Shown: in pieces, positions 7,034-15,581 of the stretch
Numbering within the stretch: the first letter of the stretch is position 1
Layout: each line of letters opens with the position of its first letter
Program-made: the position numbers and the translations under genes
Assembly (NCBI GenBank): GCA_937898685.1
Contig: CALEJT010000015.1
Location: forward strand, 1-30,637
From: an uncultured Gammaproteobacteria bacterium
GTDB lineage: Bacteria > Pseudomonadota > Gammaproteobacteria > Pseudomonadales > Pseudohongiellaceae
Direction of reading: 5' to 3'
Length of the DNA: 30,637 bases
The notes under the pieces: model-generated
Told to the model about the DNA's origin: nothing
Seen by the model: the letters and a program-made list of their open reading frames with translations, nothing else
Database searches by the model: none

Positions 7034-7375
7034 TTAAGACTTCCCAGCAGGCAATTCCTCATTCTCGTCCGTGTATCCCGGCGGTACGTAGAAATTGAGG
7101 GTCTGAAGTGGTTCTGCGCCGTCGTTCCTGATCTGATGCGTGTCGCCATGCTCGATCAGCAGCAAACTGCCCGGATGTAGGCGGTAGTCGTCGCCATTGA
7201 TAGTAGCCAGGCCAGTCCCAGCCGCTACGTACAGCCACTGATCGCTGCCGCGGTGTCGGTTGTTTTCGCCGCCTTCAGATTTGCCTGCCTCCAACACCAT
7301 TACCGCAGCCTGTGAGCGGCCGTTACCGGTAAGGACATCGAACGAGGTGTCGTAATTCACCTTTGCCTGTTTCAT
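7034..7375 (-). CDS. Cupin domain-containing protein
   Basis: This 113-residue single-domain cupin forms a small beta-barrel that usually binds a metal. Cupin motif 1 is degenerate around NRHRGSDQWLYVAAGTGLAT (about residues 39-58), with HRGSDQ offering metal ligands. Motif 2 is PGSLLLIEHGDTHQIRN (about 68-84), with H76 and H80 as further candidate ligands. No export signal is present. An AAGGAGGAA Shine-Dalgarno sequence lies directly upstream of the ATG. The gene is convergent with the hydrolase gene and divergent from the exonuclease gene. The reaction cannot be named; cupins of this size include sensors, isomerases and dioxygenases. Confidence 0.88.
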   Translation of the reverse strand: MKQAKVNYDTSFDVLTGNGRSQAAVMVLEAGKSEGGENNRHRGSDQWLYVAAGTGLATINGDDYRLHPGSLLLIEHGDTHQIRNDGAEPLQTLNFYVPPGYTDENEELPAGKS

Positions 7376-7663
7376 GCGCAGTTCCTCCTTGCGTGTTCCG
7401 AATCCTTATCGGTACGCAGCAAGTGGCATGCCGCTGCACTTCTTACCGCTCCTCTACGATTCAGCGTCCGGTTTCTGCCTTGCCGCACGGATGAGGTCCC
7501 CTAGCACGGAACACGTTGCATGTAACTTCTTCCCACCATCGGCAATTTTTCAAGACGCACGGACGCCCCGGTGCCGCCAGCGCTCAGCCTCGCCCGTGGC
7601 CCCTTTATTGCACCGCTGCGGTAACGCGACTGAAGCTCACAGACACCAAGGGGCTGCTCACCG

Positions 7664-8452
7664 ATGAAGATCGCCACCTACAACGTCAACGGCATCAACG
7701 GACGCCTGCCCGTGCTGCTGCGCTGGCTGCAAACAGCCGAGCCAGACATCGTCTGCCTGCAGGAGCTGAAGGCGCCGCAGGACAAATTCCCAGAGGAACC
7801 CTTGCGGGCGCTGGGCTATGAAGCCCTGTGGCAGGGGCAGAAATCGTGGAACGGAGTGGCGCTATTGAGTCGCGTCGGCACGTTGCACGAAACGCGGCGC
7901 GGTCTTGCGGATGATCCTGACCCAACCCAAAGCCGCTATCTCGAAGCGGCAGTGAATGGCGTACTGATTGCCGGACTGTACGCACCGAACGGCAACCCTT
8001 ATCCCAGTCCGAAGTTCGAGTACAAACTGCGTTGGTTCGAGAGCCTGCACACGCATCTGGCGAGCCTCGTAAAACTCAAGCGGCCCGTGGTCATCGCCGG
8101 TGACTACAACATCATTCCAACCGATCTCGACGTCTATGCCCCAGATCGTTGGCGCGACGATGCGTTATTCGCACCTGAAGTGCGCGCGGCATATCAGCGC
8201 TTGCTGGAGCAAGGGTGGACAGACGCACTCCGCTTCTTGCATCCGCACGATACGATCTACACGTTCTGGAAATATTGGCGCAATTCATTTGAGCGCAATG
8301 CAGGACTGCGCATCGACCACTTCCTGCTCAACGGCGCCGCCCGCAAACGCCTGACAGCAGCCGAGGTGGAGACACGGGTGCGCGGCTGGGAACACACCAG
8401 CGATCACGCACCGGTGTGGCTGACGTTGGGAGATAAGCAGCCACGCAAGTGA
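7664..8452 (+). CDS. xthA: Exodeoxyribonuclease III (AP endonuclease family 1)
   Basis: This 262-residue DNA-repair nuclease cleaves at abasic sites and degrades duplex DNA 3' to 5'. The catalytic set is complete and correctly ordered. N7 is in TYNVNGI and metal ligand E34 is in CLQELK. The Y106 region is LYAPNGN. D147 and N149 are in AGDYNI, and D247/H248 are in TSDHAP near the C-terminus. A tryptophan-rich segment (IYTFWKYWRNSFERN) is normal for the family. AAGGGG about 13 bases upstream is a weak ribosome site. The gene stands alone, facing the acyltransferase gene with only 34 bases between. Confidence is high; xthA and exoA are both used as names for this subgroup. Confidence 0.95.
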   Translation: MKIATYNVNGINGRLPVLLRWLQTAEPDIVCLQELKAPQDKFPEEPLRALGYEALWQGQKSWNGVALLSRVGTLHETRRGLADDPDPTQSRYLEAAVNGVLIAGLYAPNGNPYPSPKFEYKLRWFESLHTHLASLVKLKRPVVIAGDYNIIPTDLDVYAPDRWRDDALFAPEVRAAYQRLLEQGWTDALRFLHPHDTIYTFWKYWRNSFERNAGLRIDHFLLNGAARKRLTAAEVETRVRGWEHTSDHAPVWLTLGDKQPRK

Positions 8453-8486
8453 GATGTTGATCCTGCAGCGGACGGAGCAGGTCGTG

Positions 8487-9572
8487 CTACAACACGCGCT
8501 TCACTCCCGGCAGCGCCAGCAACGCTGTAGCGAGAATGAAGCAACCCACACTCGCCACCGTTCCCACTACGAGGAATTTCATGCTCGGCGCGAGTGTCGT
8601 TTGCGCGAACGCAATACTCGTCGCCACTACCACCGGCGGGTGAATCACATAAACCGCATACGCGTGGCGAGTCAAAAAGGTCCACAGCGCGCTCGGCTGC
8701 GCAGCCCAATGTCGTGCGGCCCACAGCAGAACCAACATGATCCCAAACCCAGTGAGCGGATCCCACAGCGCATAGAACAATGCGTTCGCGTTCCAGCCGC
8801 CATCGAACGAGCCGGTACCAAAAGCACCGTGCAGCGCGAGGGGCAGCGTCGCGATGCCCACAAACGTCAATGCCAACCACGGCAATACCTGACTCTCTGT
8901 AATACGTTCAAGTATCCGCTCCTGCGCCGCCGCGCATCCCGCTGCGAACAGAAAGACGTAACAGGGGAAGTAACCGAGCTGCAGCCACAGCACCGTGTCA
9001 CCCACGGGAATCCAGAGTCGCAGCAGGAACGAGACGGTGCCCAGCAAGATCGCGATTGCGAACAGCGTAGCGAAAGGTGGAAAGTGCAACGGCATTGGAG
9101 CGGACCGCGGCCAACGCAATTGGAAACCCGCGTATACCACCGAAAACAACAGTAACGCTTGGGTAAACCACAGTGGCCCGGGTTCGAGGTCGAAGGTCAG
9201 GATTCGATCGATGAAATAAGGGCCGACCTCACGACTGAATCCCTCACGTGCCAGTGCGATCGTAAGCGGCGATAGTAAGAAGAAATAAACGAGCCACGGT
9301 AAGCCCAGGCGCACGCAGCGATCCTTCAAGAAGGCTCTGGCGCTCTTACGCGCGAAGGAAGGTGCTGTGAAGTAACCGGCAAGCAGAAAGAAGAGCCCCA
9401 TGAAGAAGGATTGATTGATCGCGTTGAATGCGACCAACCAGAGATTGCTGAAATCCGCTTCTTCCCTCCAATACCACGCGCCTGATCCCCCGTAGGCGAT
9501 CGCCACATGATGGAAGATCACCAGGAGCGTGAGCAGAACGCGCAGTCGGTCTATGCCGTCATTACGATGCAT
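8487..9572 (-). CDS. Acyltransferase family 3 membrane protein
   Basis: This 361-residue polytopic inner-membrane protein has about ten hydrophobic segments. The N-terminal catalytic signature of acyltransferase family 3 is present: RLRVLLTLLVIFHHVAIAYG, in which the histidine pair (H21/H22) is the family hallmark, and FFLLAGYFTA follows. The conserved GPLWFTQALLLFSVVYAG and HAYAVYVIHPPVV segments also fit. Such enzymes acylate periplasmic or surface glycans; the overall layout resembles OpgC/MdoC-like succinyltransferases, but the acceptor is unknown. The start is six bases after the stop of the M23 gene, so the two are probably cotranscribed. The ribosome site is weak, which suggests translational coupling. 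Confidence 0.88.
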   Translation of the reverse strand: MHRNDGIDRLRVLLTLLVIFHHVAIAYGGSGAWYWREEADFSNLWLVAFNAINQSFFMGLFFLLAGYFTAPSFARKSARAFLKDRCVRLGLPWLVYFFLLSPLTIALAREGFSREVGPYFIDRILTFDLEPGPLWFTQALLLFSVVYAGFQLRWPRSAPMPLHFPPFATLFAIAILLGTVSFLLRLWIPVGDTVLWLQLGYFPCYVFLFAAGCAAAQERILERITESQVLPWLALTFVGIATLPLALHGAFGTGSFDGGWNANALFYALWDPLTGFGIMLVLLWAARHWAAQPSALWTFLTRHAYAVYVIHPPVVVATSIAFAQTTLAPSMKFLVVGTVASVGCFILATALLALPGVKRVL

Positions 9573-9578
9573 GAGTCT

Positions 9579-10691
9579 TCAATTCCCGAATTGCACCAAG
9601 GCTTTCTGCGTCGGCAATTCGTGGCTGCGGCGTGAAACGCTGCCGTCACTGCTGAGGACATCAAAAGCATCGAGCACATAAGGTAGTCCCTGCCCCTGCA
9701 ACATTTCGGGAGAGGTGGTAAGTTCGAAATGCATGTGCGGCAGATGACTGTCGCCAGTATTGCCGACGCGTGCCAGCTGCTGGCCGCGTCGCACGCGTTC
9801 TCCTTGTTTCACCGCGATGCTGCCCGGCTGCAAGTGCATGTAGTGCGCGTATTGACCATGTCCGATATCGAGTACGACGACGTTGCCGCCCACCGTGTCG
9901 AGCGTGATGGGAACCACGGGAGCTTGCTTCGGGATGTTGTCCGGCACCCCGTCGATGACTGCCACTACGGTTGCATCCGCCACCGCTACCACCGGCTCGC
10001 CATAGCCGAAGTAGGAAGTCGTCACCTTGTCGTCGCCGCGTGACATCGCACCTTCTTCCACCCGTATCCAATCGTAGGCATAGCGGCGCGAGATGACTGA
10101 ACGTCCTCCCAGCACCAAGCCACCGCGCCGATGACCGTTGTTATTCGAGAAGCCGGTTTCCGCTTGCCAGCCGCTGCCAATCAACGGAGGCCCAAGCACC
10201 TGCAGCCGGTCGTGGCGAGTGTCGATGGCATAGGTAACCACCGTTCCGTCCGTCGTCTGCAGCTCATGCCGCACGTGAGGCGGCACTGCGGCGTCAGCGG
10301 CGAAACTCACCTGCAGGAACAGCACCGTGCTGACACCGGCATCAATCTGCGTCGGAGGCTTGGGGTTGTCCTGCCTCGTGCCGGAGCGATTGAAGAGCGA
10401 CGGCAAGGACTCCGCGTCGAAGCTGGCAAGTGGCGCTGCAAGATCATCCGCAACGACTACACGCAAAGCTTCGAGCACGAGAGGGACTTGTCCGAAATTG
10501 CGCAACTGCAATTCGTAGAGGAGGTGCTGCTGACCATCACTGGTGACCAGCGTGGGTTCCCACGGTACGAGGACCTCGAGCTGCGGCTCGAACGGAAAGC
10601 CTGGTTTCTCAGCAGAGGCGGGCGCCGCCTCGACCAAGGCGGCGCACATGACTACTGAGCAAAATAGCGCAGGGAGGGCAGCAGAGCGCAT
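9579..10691 (-). CDS. Exported M23-family metallopeptidase
   Basis: This 370-residue secreted or periplasmic protein has a signal peptide (about residues 1-27, ending ASA). A beta-rich domain occupies roughly residues 33-170. A LytM/M23 domain runs from about 180 to 345. Zinc-site residues visible are D207 (in RRYAYDW) and H319/H321 (in LPHMHFEL), with H283 in YAHYMHL as the catalytic-site histidine. The usual HxxxD motif has R203 in place of its histidine; H187 in NNGHRRGG may substitute. M23 enzymes cut peptidoglycan cross-bridges. The start at 10691 is supported by GAAGGAA upstream and by the signal peptide. The frame is open a further 102 codons, but those codons look non-coding. It precedes the acyltransferase gene in an apparent operon. 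Confidence 0.88.
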   Translation of the reverse strand: MRSAALPALFCSVVMCAALVEAAPASAEKPGFPFEPQLEVLVPWEPTLVTSDGQQHLLYELQLRNFGQVPLVLEALRVVVADDLAAPLASFDAESLPSLFNRSGTRQDNPKPPTQIDAGVSTVLFLQVSFAADAAVPPHVRHELQTTDGTVVTYAIDTRHDRLQVLGPPLIGSGWQAETGFSNNNGHRRGGLVLGGRSVISRRYAYDWIRVEEGAMSRGDDKVTTSYFGYGEPVVAVADATVVAVIDGVPDNIPKQAPVVPITLDTVGGNVVVLDIGHGQYAHYMHLQPGSIAVKQGERVRRGQQLARVGNTGDSHLPHMHFELTTSPEMLQGQGLPYVLDAFDVLSSDGSVSRRSHELPTQKALVQFGN

Positions 10692-10963
10692 GGGGGAGTT
10701 CCTTCTCGATCGGGATGCTCCTGCTGAGCAACGGTCGTGCCACCAGGATGTGCCACGGCAACTGCTTGGTCGGGTTGAAGTTTTACTTCGCGACCGTGCG
10801 CGCCGCTGGTGTCTGCGTTGGTCGCGCCCACCATTAGTTGGCGATCCGTTCATCAACCGCCACTGCCAACTCGGATGAAGCAGTACTTGCAGGGACTTAC
10901 CCCTTGCGGCGGTCGCGATACGCAGATGAAATCCGCAGCGCCCTCCTTTACACTCCGGCGCCC

Positions 10964-11221
10964 ATGAATAAGCACAACGAAGAACTCCCCGTTCCAAACT
11001 CCAACGTACCCCTGCTGTTTCTCGCCGGCATCCTGCTGATGGTGCCGGTGGTGGCCCTGTTGTGGGTCGGCAGCTATGCCAGAGAAGAACCGACCTTTCT
11101 CGGCTTCCCCTTCTTCATCTGGTACCAGTTTCTGTGGGTGCTGCTGTGCCCTTTGTGCACGGGAGGCGCCTACGTCCTCGTGCGCCGCGCGCGCCAGCCT
11201 CAGCGTAAGGAAGAAAACTAA
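10964..11221 (+). CDS. DUF3311 small membrane protein, symporter partner
   Basis: This 85-residue inner-membrane protein has two transmembrane segments (about residues 15-36 and 46-72) and a basic C-terminus (RRARQPQRKEEN). DUF3311 proteins are commonly encoded immediately before sodium:solute symporters of the monocarboxylate group and are thought to act as a small accessory subunit. Here the stop codon overlaps the symporter start by one base (TAATG), which predicts translational coupling. No Shine-Dalgarno sequence is visible upstream. A TACACT box at 10949-10954 lies so close that the leader would be very short. The ATG at 10964 is chosen from the family's usual length; an upstream in-frame extension is not protein-like. 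Confidence 0.85.
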   Translation: MNKHNEELPVPNSNVPLLFLAGILLMVPVVALLWVGSYAREEPTFLGFPFFIWYQFLWVLLCPLCTGGAYVLVRRARQPQRKEEN

Positions 11222-12840
11222 TGAATGGCGGCATCAACCATACCGCGCTCGCGGTACTGGTAGGCTTGTTCCTGCTGGTCACCGTGTTGGGCTTTTGGGC
11301 CACGAACTGGCGCAGGCCGGAAAACCTCGACAACCTCGATGAATGGGGCCTCGGCGGCCGCAAGTTCGGCACCTGGGTCACCTGGTTCCTGATCGGCGGC
11401 GACGTCTATACCGCCTACACCTTCGTGGCCGTACCCGCAGCGATGTTCACGCTCGGTGCCGTGAACGGCTTCTTCGCGGTGCCCTACACCATCGTCGTCT
11501 ATCCCTTGATCTTCATCTACATGGCGCGTCTGTGGTCGGTGAGTTACCGCCACGGTTACGTCACTCCCGCGGACTTCGTGCGGGGCCGCTACGGTTCGCG
11601 CACCTTGTCACTTGCCGTGTCACTCACCGGCATCCTGGCGACCATGCCCTACATCGCATTGCAGCTCGTCGGCATCCAGGCCGTGCTGGAAGTGGTGGGA
11701 CTCGGGGGCTCCGACAACGTGATCGTGCAGGACCTTCCGCTCTTCATCGCCTTTGCCCTGCTCGCGGCCTACACCTATTCCGCCGGCTTGCGCGCGCCGG
11801 CCGTGATCGCCTTCGTGAAGGACACCCTGATCTATCTCGTGATCGCAGTGGCCATCATCTATCTGCCGGCGAAAGTCGGTGGTTGGGAAACGGTGTTCGC
11901 CGCGGCGAAGGAGAAGATGGAAACCGTCACTGCAACCGGCGCCGCCACCGGCATCTACGTGCCGCAATCACAGTCCTACTGGGCCTACGGCACCCTGGCA
12001 TTGGGTTCGGCGATGGCGCTGTTCATCTATCCGCACCTCGTCACCGCCACGCTGGCTGCGAAGAACCGCAACACCATCCGCTTCAACGCCACCATCCTGC
12101 CCGCCTATACCTTCCTGCTGGGTCTGTTGGCTCTACTCGGATGGGTGGCGATCGCTGCCGGTACGCAGCCGATCGGTTTGGATGGCCAGCCCAATGCGCA
12201 GCTCGTGATTCCGCAATTGTTCGAAGATTCCTTCCCTGATTGGTTCACCGGTGTGGCCTTCGCCGCCATCGCCATCGGCGCGCTGGTGCCTGCCGCCATC
12301 ATGTCGATCGGTGCCGCCAACACCTTCACGCGCAACGTCTACAAGGAGTGGCTCAAACCCGACGCCACCCCCGCTCAGGAAGCACAGGTGTCGAAGCTGG
12401 CTTCTCTGCTCGTCAAAGGCTTCGCGCTGATCTTCGTGCTCACGCTCGACAAGCAGAACGCCATAAACTTCCAGTTGCTGGGTGGCATCTGGATCCTGCA
12501 GACCTTCCCCGCCATCGTGTTCGGCCTCTACACGCGCTGGTTCCATCGCTGGGGGCTCCTCGCCGGCTGGCTGGTGGGCATGGTGTACGGCACGATCACG
12601 GCCTACAACGTGGTGAATCCGGTGACCGGTGCACACTTTGCCGGCTCCGTCTCCCTGATTCCCGTGATCGGCGAACTGGGCTACATCGCACTCACTGCCT
12701 TCGCCCTCAACACCATCGTATCTGCTGCAGTGACCGTGGTGATGGATTTGGCCAAGGTGCCGCGTGGTCACGACGAAACCACCAAGGGCGACTACTTCGC
12801 CGACGTCGGTGATCCCCGCGTCGAGAAAGCGACGAATTGA
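11221..12840 (+). CDS. Sodium:solute symporter, monocarboxylate (MctP-like) type
   Basis: This 539-residue inner-membrane transporter of the SSS family (PF00474) has about 13 transmembrane segments. Family features include the N-terminal GLGGRKFGTWVTWFLIGGDV, the HGYVTPADFVRGRYGSRTLS loop (about residues 114-133) and the TYSAGLRAPAVIAFVKDTLI segment. GAANTFTRNVYKEWLKPDAT lies in the second half. Relatives import lactate, pyruvate, acetate or similar short organic acids with sodium. The substrate here is inferred from family resemblance and from the coupled DUF3311 gene. The ATG overlaps the DUF3311 stop. Transcription ends at the shared terminator that also closes the convergent MHS transporter gene. 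Confidence 0.92.
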   Translation: MNGGINHTALAVLVGLFLLVTVLGFWATNWRRPENLDNLDEWGLGGRKFGTWVTWFLIGGDVYTAYTFVAVPAAMFTLGAVNGFFAVPYTIVVYPLIFIYMARLWSVSYRHGYVTPADFVRGRYGSRTLSLAVSLTGILATMPYIALQLVGIQAVLEVVGLGGSDNVIVQDLPLFIAFALLAAYTYSAGLRAPAVIAFVKDTLIYLVIAVAIIYLPAKVGGWETVFAAAKEKMETVTATGAATGIYVPQSQSYWAYGTLALGSAMALFIYPHLVTATLAAKNRNTIRFNATILPAYTFLLGLLALLGWVAIAAGTQPIGLDGQPNAQLVIPQLFEDSFPDWFTGVAFAAIAIGALVPAAIMSIGAANTFTRNVYKEWLKPDATPAQEAQVSKLASLLVKGFALIFVLTLDKQNAINFQLLGGIWILQTFPAIVFGLYTRWFHRWGLLAGWLVGMVYGTITAYNVVNPVTGAHFAGSVSLIPVIGELGYIALTAFALNTIVSAAVTVVMDLAKVPRGHDETTKGDYFADVGDPRVEKATN

Positions 12841-12852
12841 AAAGCCAGAAAC

Positions 12853-12880
12853 GAAAAAGCGGCCCCAGGGCCGCTTTTTC
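12853..12880. terminator. Bidirectional terminator between symporter and MHS transporter genes
   Basis: A perfect 13-bp palindrome (12853-12865 with 12868-12880) has a GC core flanked by A5 and T5 runs. It gives a U-run in either direction and serves both convergent genes. Confidence 0.92.
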
Positions 12881-12907
12881 CTTGGTGCCGTTGCAACAGC
12901 CTTCGCT

Positions 12908-14191
12908 TCAACCGAGATCCAGCGAAGCGGCTTGCTGCGTCGCCACGCCTTCACGGCGCTGCACCAACCACAGTGCAACGAGAGTCAGCAATCCTGCCGC
13001 GCTCAGATAGTAACCAACCGCCGCGATGCCATAGCCGCTCGCCAACCAGGTGGCGATGTAGGGGGCGAAGGAACCGCCGAGAATGCCGGCGAAGTTGAAG
13101 GCCAACGAAGCACCGGTGTAGCGCACCGCAGTCGGGAAGCTCTCCGCCAGTGCGGTGCCGATCGGACCGTAGGTGAGGCCGGTGCAGATCAGACCCAACG
13201 CCAGCATCATGAAGATGCTGGCAGTGTCGGCCGCGTCGAACAGAGGACCGAAGGCAAAGCCGAAGGCGATGATGCAGAGCGTGGCGAACACCATCGCCGA
13301 ATAGGCTCCATTGCGATCCGCGATGATGGCGGACACCGGAATGAAACCGGCGAAGAACAGCACGCCGATGATCTGCAGAATCAGGAACTCATCGCGCGTG
13401 AAACCGAGCTGCGAAGTGCCCCAGCTGAGCGAGAACACAGTCATCAGATAGAACACGACGAAGGTGGTGATGCCACCGAGCGTGGCGAGCAACAAAGTGC
13501 CGGCGTGTTCGCGGAACACGTTCACCAGCGGCACGCGCACGCGCTCGTTCTTTTCGATCGCAGCCTGGAAGGCCGGAGTTTCGGCGATCTGCAGACGCAC
13601 GTAGAGACCCACGACCACCATCAGCGCGCTCGACAGGAAGGGAATGCGCCATCCCCACGCGAAGAACTGCTCGTCGGTCAGCACGCGGCTGAGGATGATG
13701 AAGACACCGGTGGCGAGGATGAAGCCGAGCGGCGCGCCGAGCTGCGGATACATGCCATACCAGGCGCGCTTGTTGCGCGGCGCGTTCTCCATCGCCAGCA
13801 ACACGGCGCCACCCCATTCACCACCGAGACCTATGCCCTGCCCGAAGCGGCAAAGCGCCAGGAGTGCCGGTGCAAGGACGCCGATCTGCGCATAGGTGGG
13901 CAAGAGACCGATCGCCACCGTGGAAAGTCCCATCGTCAACAGTGCCGCCACCAAGGTCGCCTTGCGGCCAATACGATCGCCGAAGTGACCGAACAAGGCC
14001 GAGCCGGCTGGACGCGCCAGAAAGGCGAGAGCGAAAGTGGCGAGCGACTGCAGCGTGGCCGTGGTCGGATCACTGGCCGGAAAGAACAGCGTCGGGAACA
14101 CGATCACCGCCGCGGTGCCATAGATATAGAAGTCGAAGAACTCGATCGTAGTGCCGATGAGGCTGGCGAAAAGTACGCGCGCTGGTTTCAT
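12908..14191 (-). CDS. MFS transporter, metabolite:H+ symporter (MHS) type
   Basis: This 427-residue inner-membrane transporter has 12 predicted transmembrane segments. The N-terminus FASLIGTTIEFFDFYIYGTA is the classic MHS start. The loop 2-3 signature is GHFGDRIGRKATL, and RFGQGIGLGGEWGGAVLLAM (in TM4) is typical of the KgtP/ProP/ShiA branch. ESFPTAVRYTGASLAFN near the C-terminus also fits. The substrate is probably an organic acid or betaine-like compound and cannot be narrowed. I chose the ATG at 14191, preceded by AGGACC, over an ATG at 14224, because the family begins close to the first helix. The gene is convergent with the symporter gene and shares its terminator. Confidence 0.92.
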   Translation of the reverse strand: MKPARVLFASLIGTTIEFFDFYIYGTAAVIVFPTLFFPASDPTTATLQSLATFALAFLARPAGSALFGHFGDRIGRKATLVAALLTMGLSTVAIGLLPTYAQIGVLAPALLALCRFGQGIGLGGEWGGAVLLAMENAPRNKRAWYGMYPQLGAPLGFILATGVFIILSRVLTDEQFFAWGWRIPFLSSALMVVVGLYVRLQIAETPAFQAAIEKNERVRVPLVNVFREHAGTLLLATLGGITTFVVFYLMTVFSLSWGTSQLGFTRDEFLILQIIGVLFFAGFIPVSAIIADRNGAYSAMVFATLCIIAFGFAFGPLFDAADTASIFMMLALGLICTGLTYGPIGTALAESFPTAVRYTGASLAFNFAGILGGSFAPYIATWLASGYGIAAVGYYLSAAGLLTLVALWLVQRREGVATQQAASLDLG

Positions 14192-14323
14192 CTGATCTGG
14201 TCCTAGTTCATCAAAGTGCGGCATCCTGCCACAGAACCCCCGGCCGCGTCTCGTTCCGTGGGCGCCTTGTTCCAGATCGCTGCCAGCCGAACCGCCCCGC
14301 CCTCAACATGAAGGTTCCTCCCT

Positions 14324-14331
14324 GCTAGCAT
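14324..14331 (+). promoter_or_regulatory. Predicted -10 region of the secreted-protein gene
   Basis: GCTAGCAT matches the recurring GCTAGNAT form seen before the TerC and hydrolase genes. It lies 28 bases upstream of the ATG. I could not find a convincing -35. Confidence 0.35.
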
Positions 14332-14359
14332 CGACCGCCATCACCTTGGAGGGGAAGGT

Positions 14360-15307
14360 ATGAAGCGCCGCACGCTGGCCCTGGCCTGCACAGCTCTCAC
14401 GCTGCTCGTCGCACAGTTCTCGCACGCGCAACAGCCTGAACAGGATCGGGTGCAGCCCACCGGGCTCGAGCCCGACGGCAGACAACCCGTCTCCGCCGGG
14501 TCCTCGCCGTTGCCACGCAACATTCAGGAAACCCCACCCCCACGCGATGCCAATGGTCGCCCCATCCTCGGTTCGGTACCGGGCGACGTCGGTGCGTGGG
14601 AAGGTTTCGGTTCGCGCCCGATGCTGCGCATCCTCGACGAAATTCCCGCAGGTTCGATCATCGCCTTCACACCGGCCGAGCAGGCGCTGAACGATCCCAC
14701 CAACTATCCCAAGATCAAGGAAAGCGAAATTCCCTACCAGCCCTGGGCCAAGGCGCTGTTCGCGGCACGCAGCCGCACGCGTTTCGAACCCTACGTGCGC
14801 TGCAAACCTTCCGGCGGCCCGCGCGAAGTCGCCACCGCCTATGGCACGCAGTTCGTGGAATTTCCCGACATGCAGAAGATCTACATCTTCCCCACCGGCG
14901 GCCCGCGTCACTTCCGCGAAATCTGGCTGGATGGTCGCGGCCATCCGGAAAACCTCAAGCCTAGCTATCACGGCCACTCGATCGGCCATTGGGAGGGCGA
15001 CACCCTGGTGGTCGACACCATCGGCTTCAACGAAAAGATGTGGTTCGACTCCGATGGGTCACCGCACACGGAACGACTGCATCTGATCGAAAGGTTCACT
15101 CGCGTTTCGCGTGAACGTCTCAAGTACGAGATCACGGTGGACGATCCCGGCGCCTACACTGCGCCCTGGTCCTCCGGCTTCTACATGACGTGGGTGCCGG
15201 GCGAATCCTTCCAGTTCGTGTGTCAGGACGAAAACCTCGCCAGCGAATTGATGCTGGGCAACGACGCCTACGACAGCATCGATCGCAGCCACCCGATATA
15301 TCCATGA
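14360..15307 (+). CDS. Secreted protein of an unnamed family
   Basis: This 315-residue exported protein has a Sec signal peptide (about residues 1-23, ending SHA) followed by a proline-rich, low-complexity linker to about residue 65. I recognise the C-terminal pattern as one widespread in environmental Proteobacteria and Acidobacteria, but I know no assigned function. The pattern includes YIFPTGGPRHFREIWLDGRG, SIGHWEGDTLVVDTIGFNEK, HTERLHLIERFTRV and TVDDPGAYTAPWSSGF. The visible motifs suggest a beta-rich fold. No catalytic motif is evident, and the two cysteines (RCK and FVCQ) could form one disulfide. GGAGGGGAAGG directly upstream supports the start. It precedes the PQQ-dehydrogenase gene by 274 bases on the same strand and may belong to the same periplasmic pathway. 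Confidence 0.75.
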   Translation: MKRRTLALACTALTLLVAQFSHAQQPEQDRVQPTGLEPDGRQPVSAGSSPLPRNIQETPPPRDANGRPILGSVPGDVGAWEGFGSRPMLRILDEIPAGSIIAFTPAEQALNDPTNYPKIKESEIPYQPWAKALFAARSRTRFEPYVRCKPSGGPREVATAYGTQFVEFPDMQKIYIFPTGGPRHFREIWLDGRGHPENLKPSYHGHSIGHWEGDTLVVDTIGFNEKMWFDSDGSPHTERLHLIERFTRVSRERLKYEITVDDPGAYTAPWSSGFYMTWVPGESFQFVCQDENLASELMLGNDAYDSIDRSHPIYP

Positions 15308-15581
15308 AATTTTCAAAATTGCGCGCGCCGCGTGTAAGCCGTGTCAATTCTTGACGCGGATTGAGCAGCCTTTGATGAAATCGGAGAAAAGTTTTTATCC
15401 AGACGTAGGTCTAGGTAGAACCTTGGTTCCCAATCCTCCAAGGCCGCATGCAGGCAAGATCCGATCCTCCGCGAGCAGGCCCTCGAGTCGGAACTCGCCG
15501 CTGGACGGAGAGGCCAAAGCCATTTAGCCTGCGCTGCGCTCGTTCCAACCAAAACTATTATCAGCGTGCGGGGAATAGACC

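Noticed and set aside
12764..14206. 480-codon open frame antisense to the MHS transporter gene
   Set aside because: It crosses the shared terminator palindrome and has a Gln/Arg/His-rich composition with no domain. The opposite strand encodes a clear 12-helix transporter.
15308..15320. Palindrome AATTTT-C-AAAATT after the secreted-protein stop
   Set aside because: It is all A/T except the centre, too weak for a terminator, and is followed by GC-rich sequence rather than a T-run.
15343..15355. Inverted repeat GTCAA-TTC-TTGAC as an operator for the PQQ-dehydrogenase gene
   Set aside because: Five-base arms are expected by chance at this scale, and no matching -10 follows the TTGACG at 15351.
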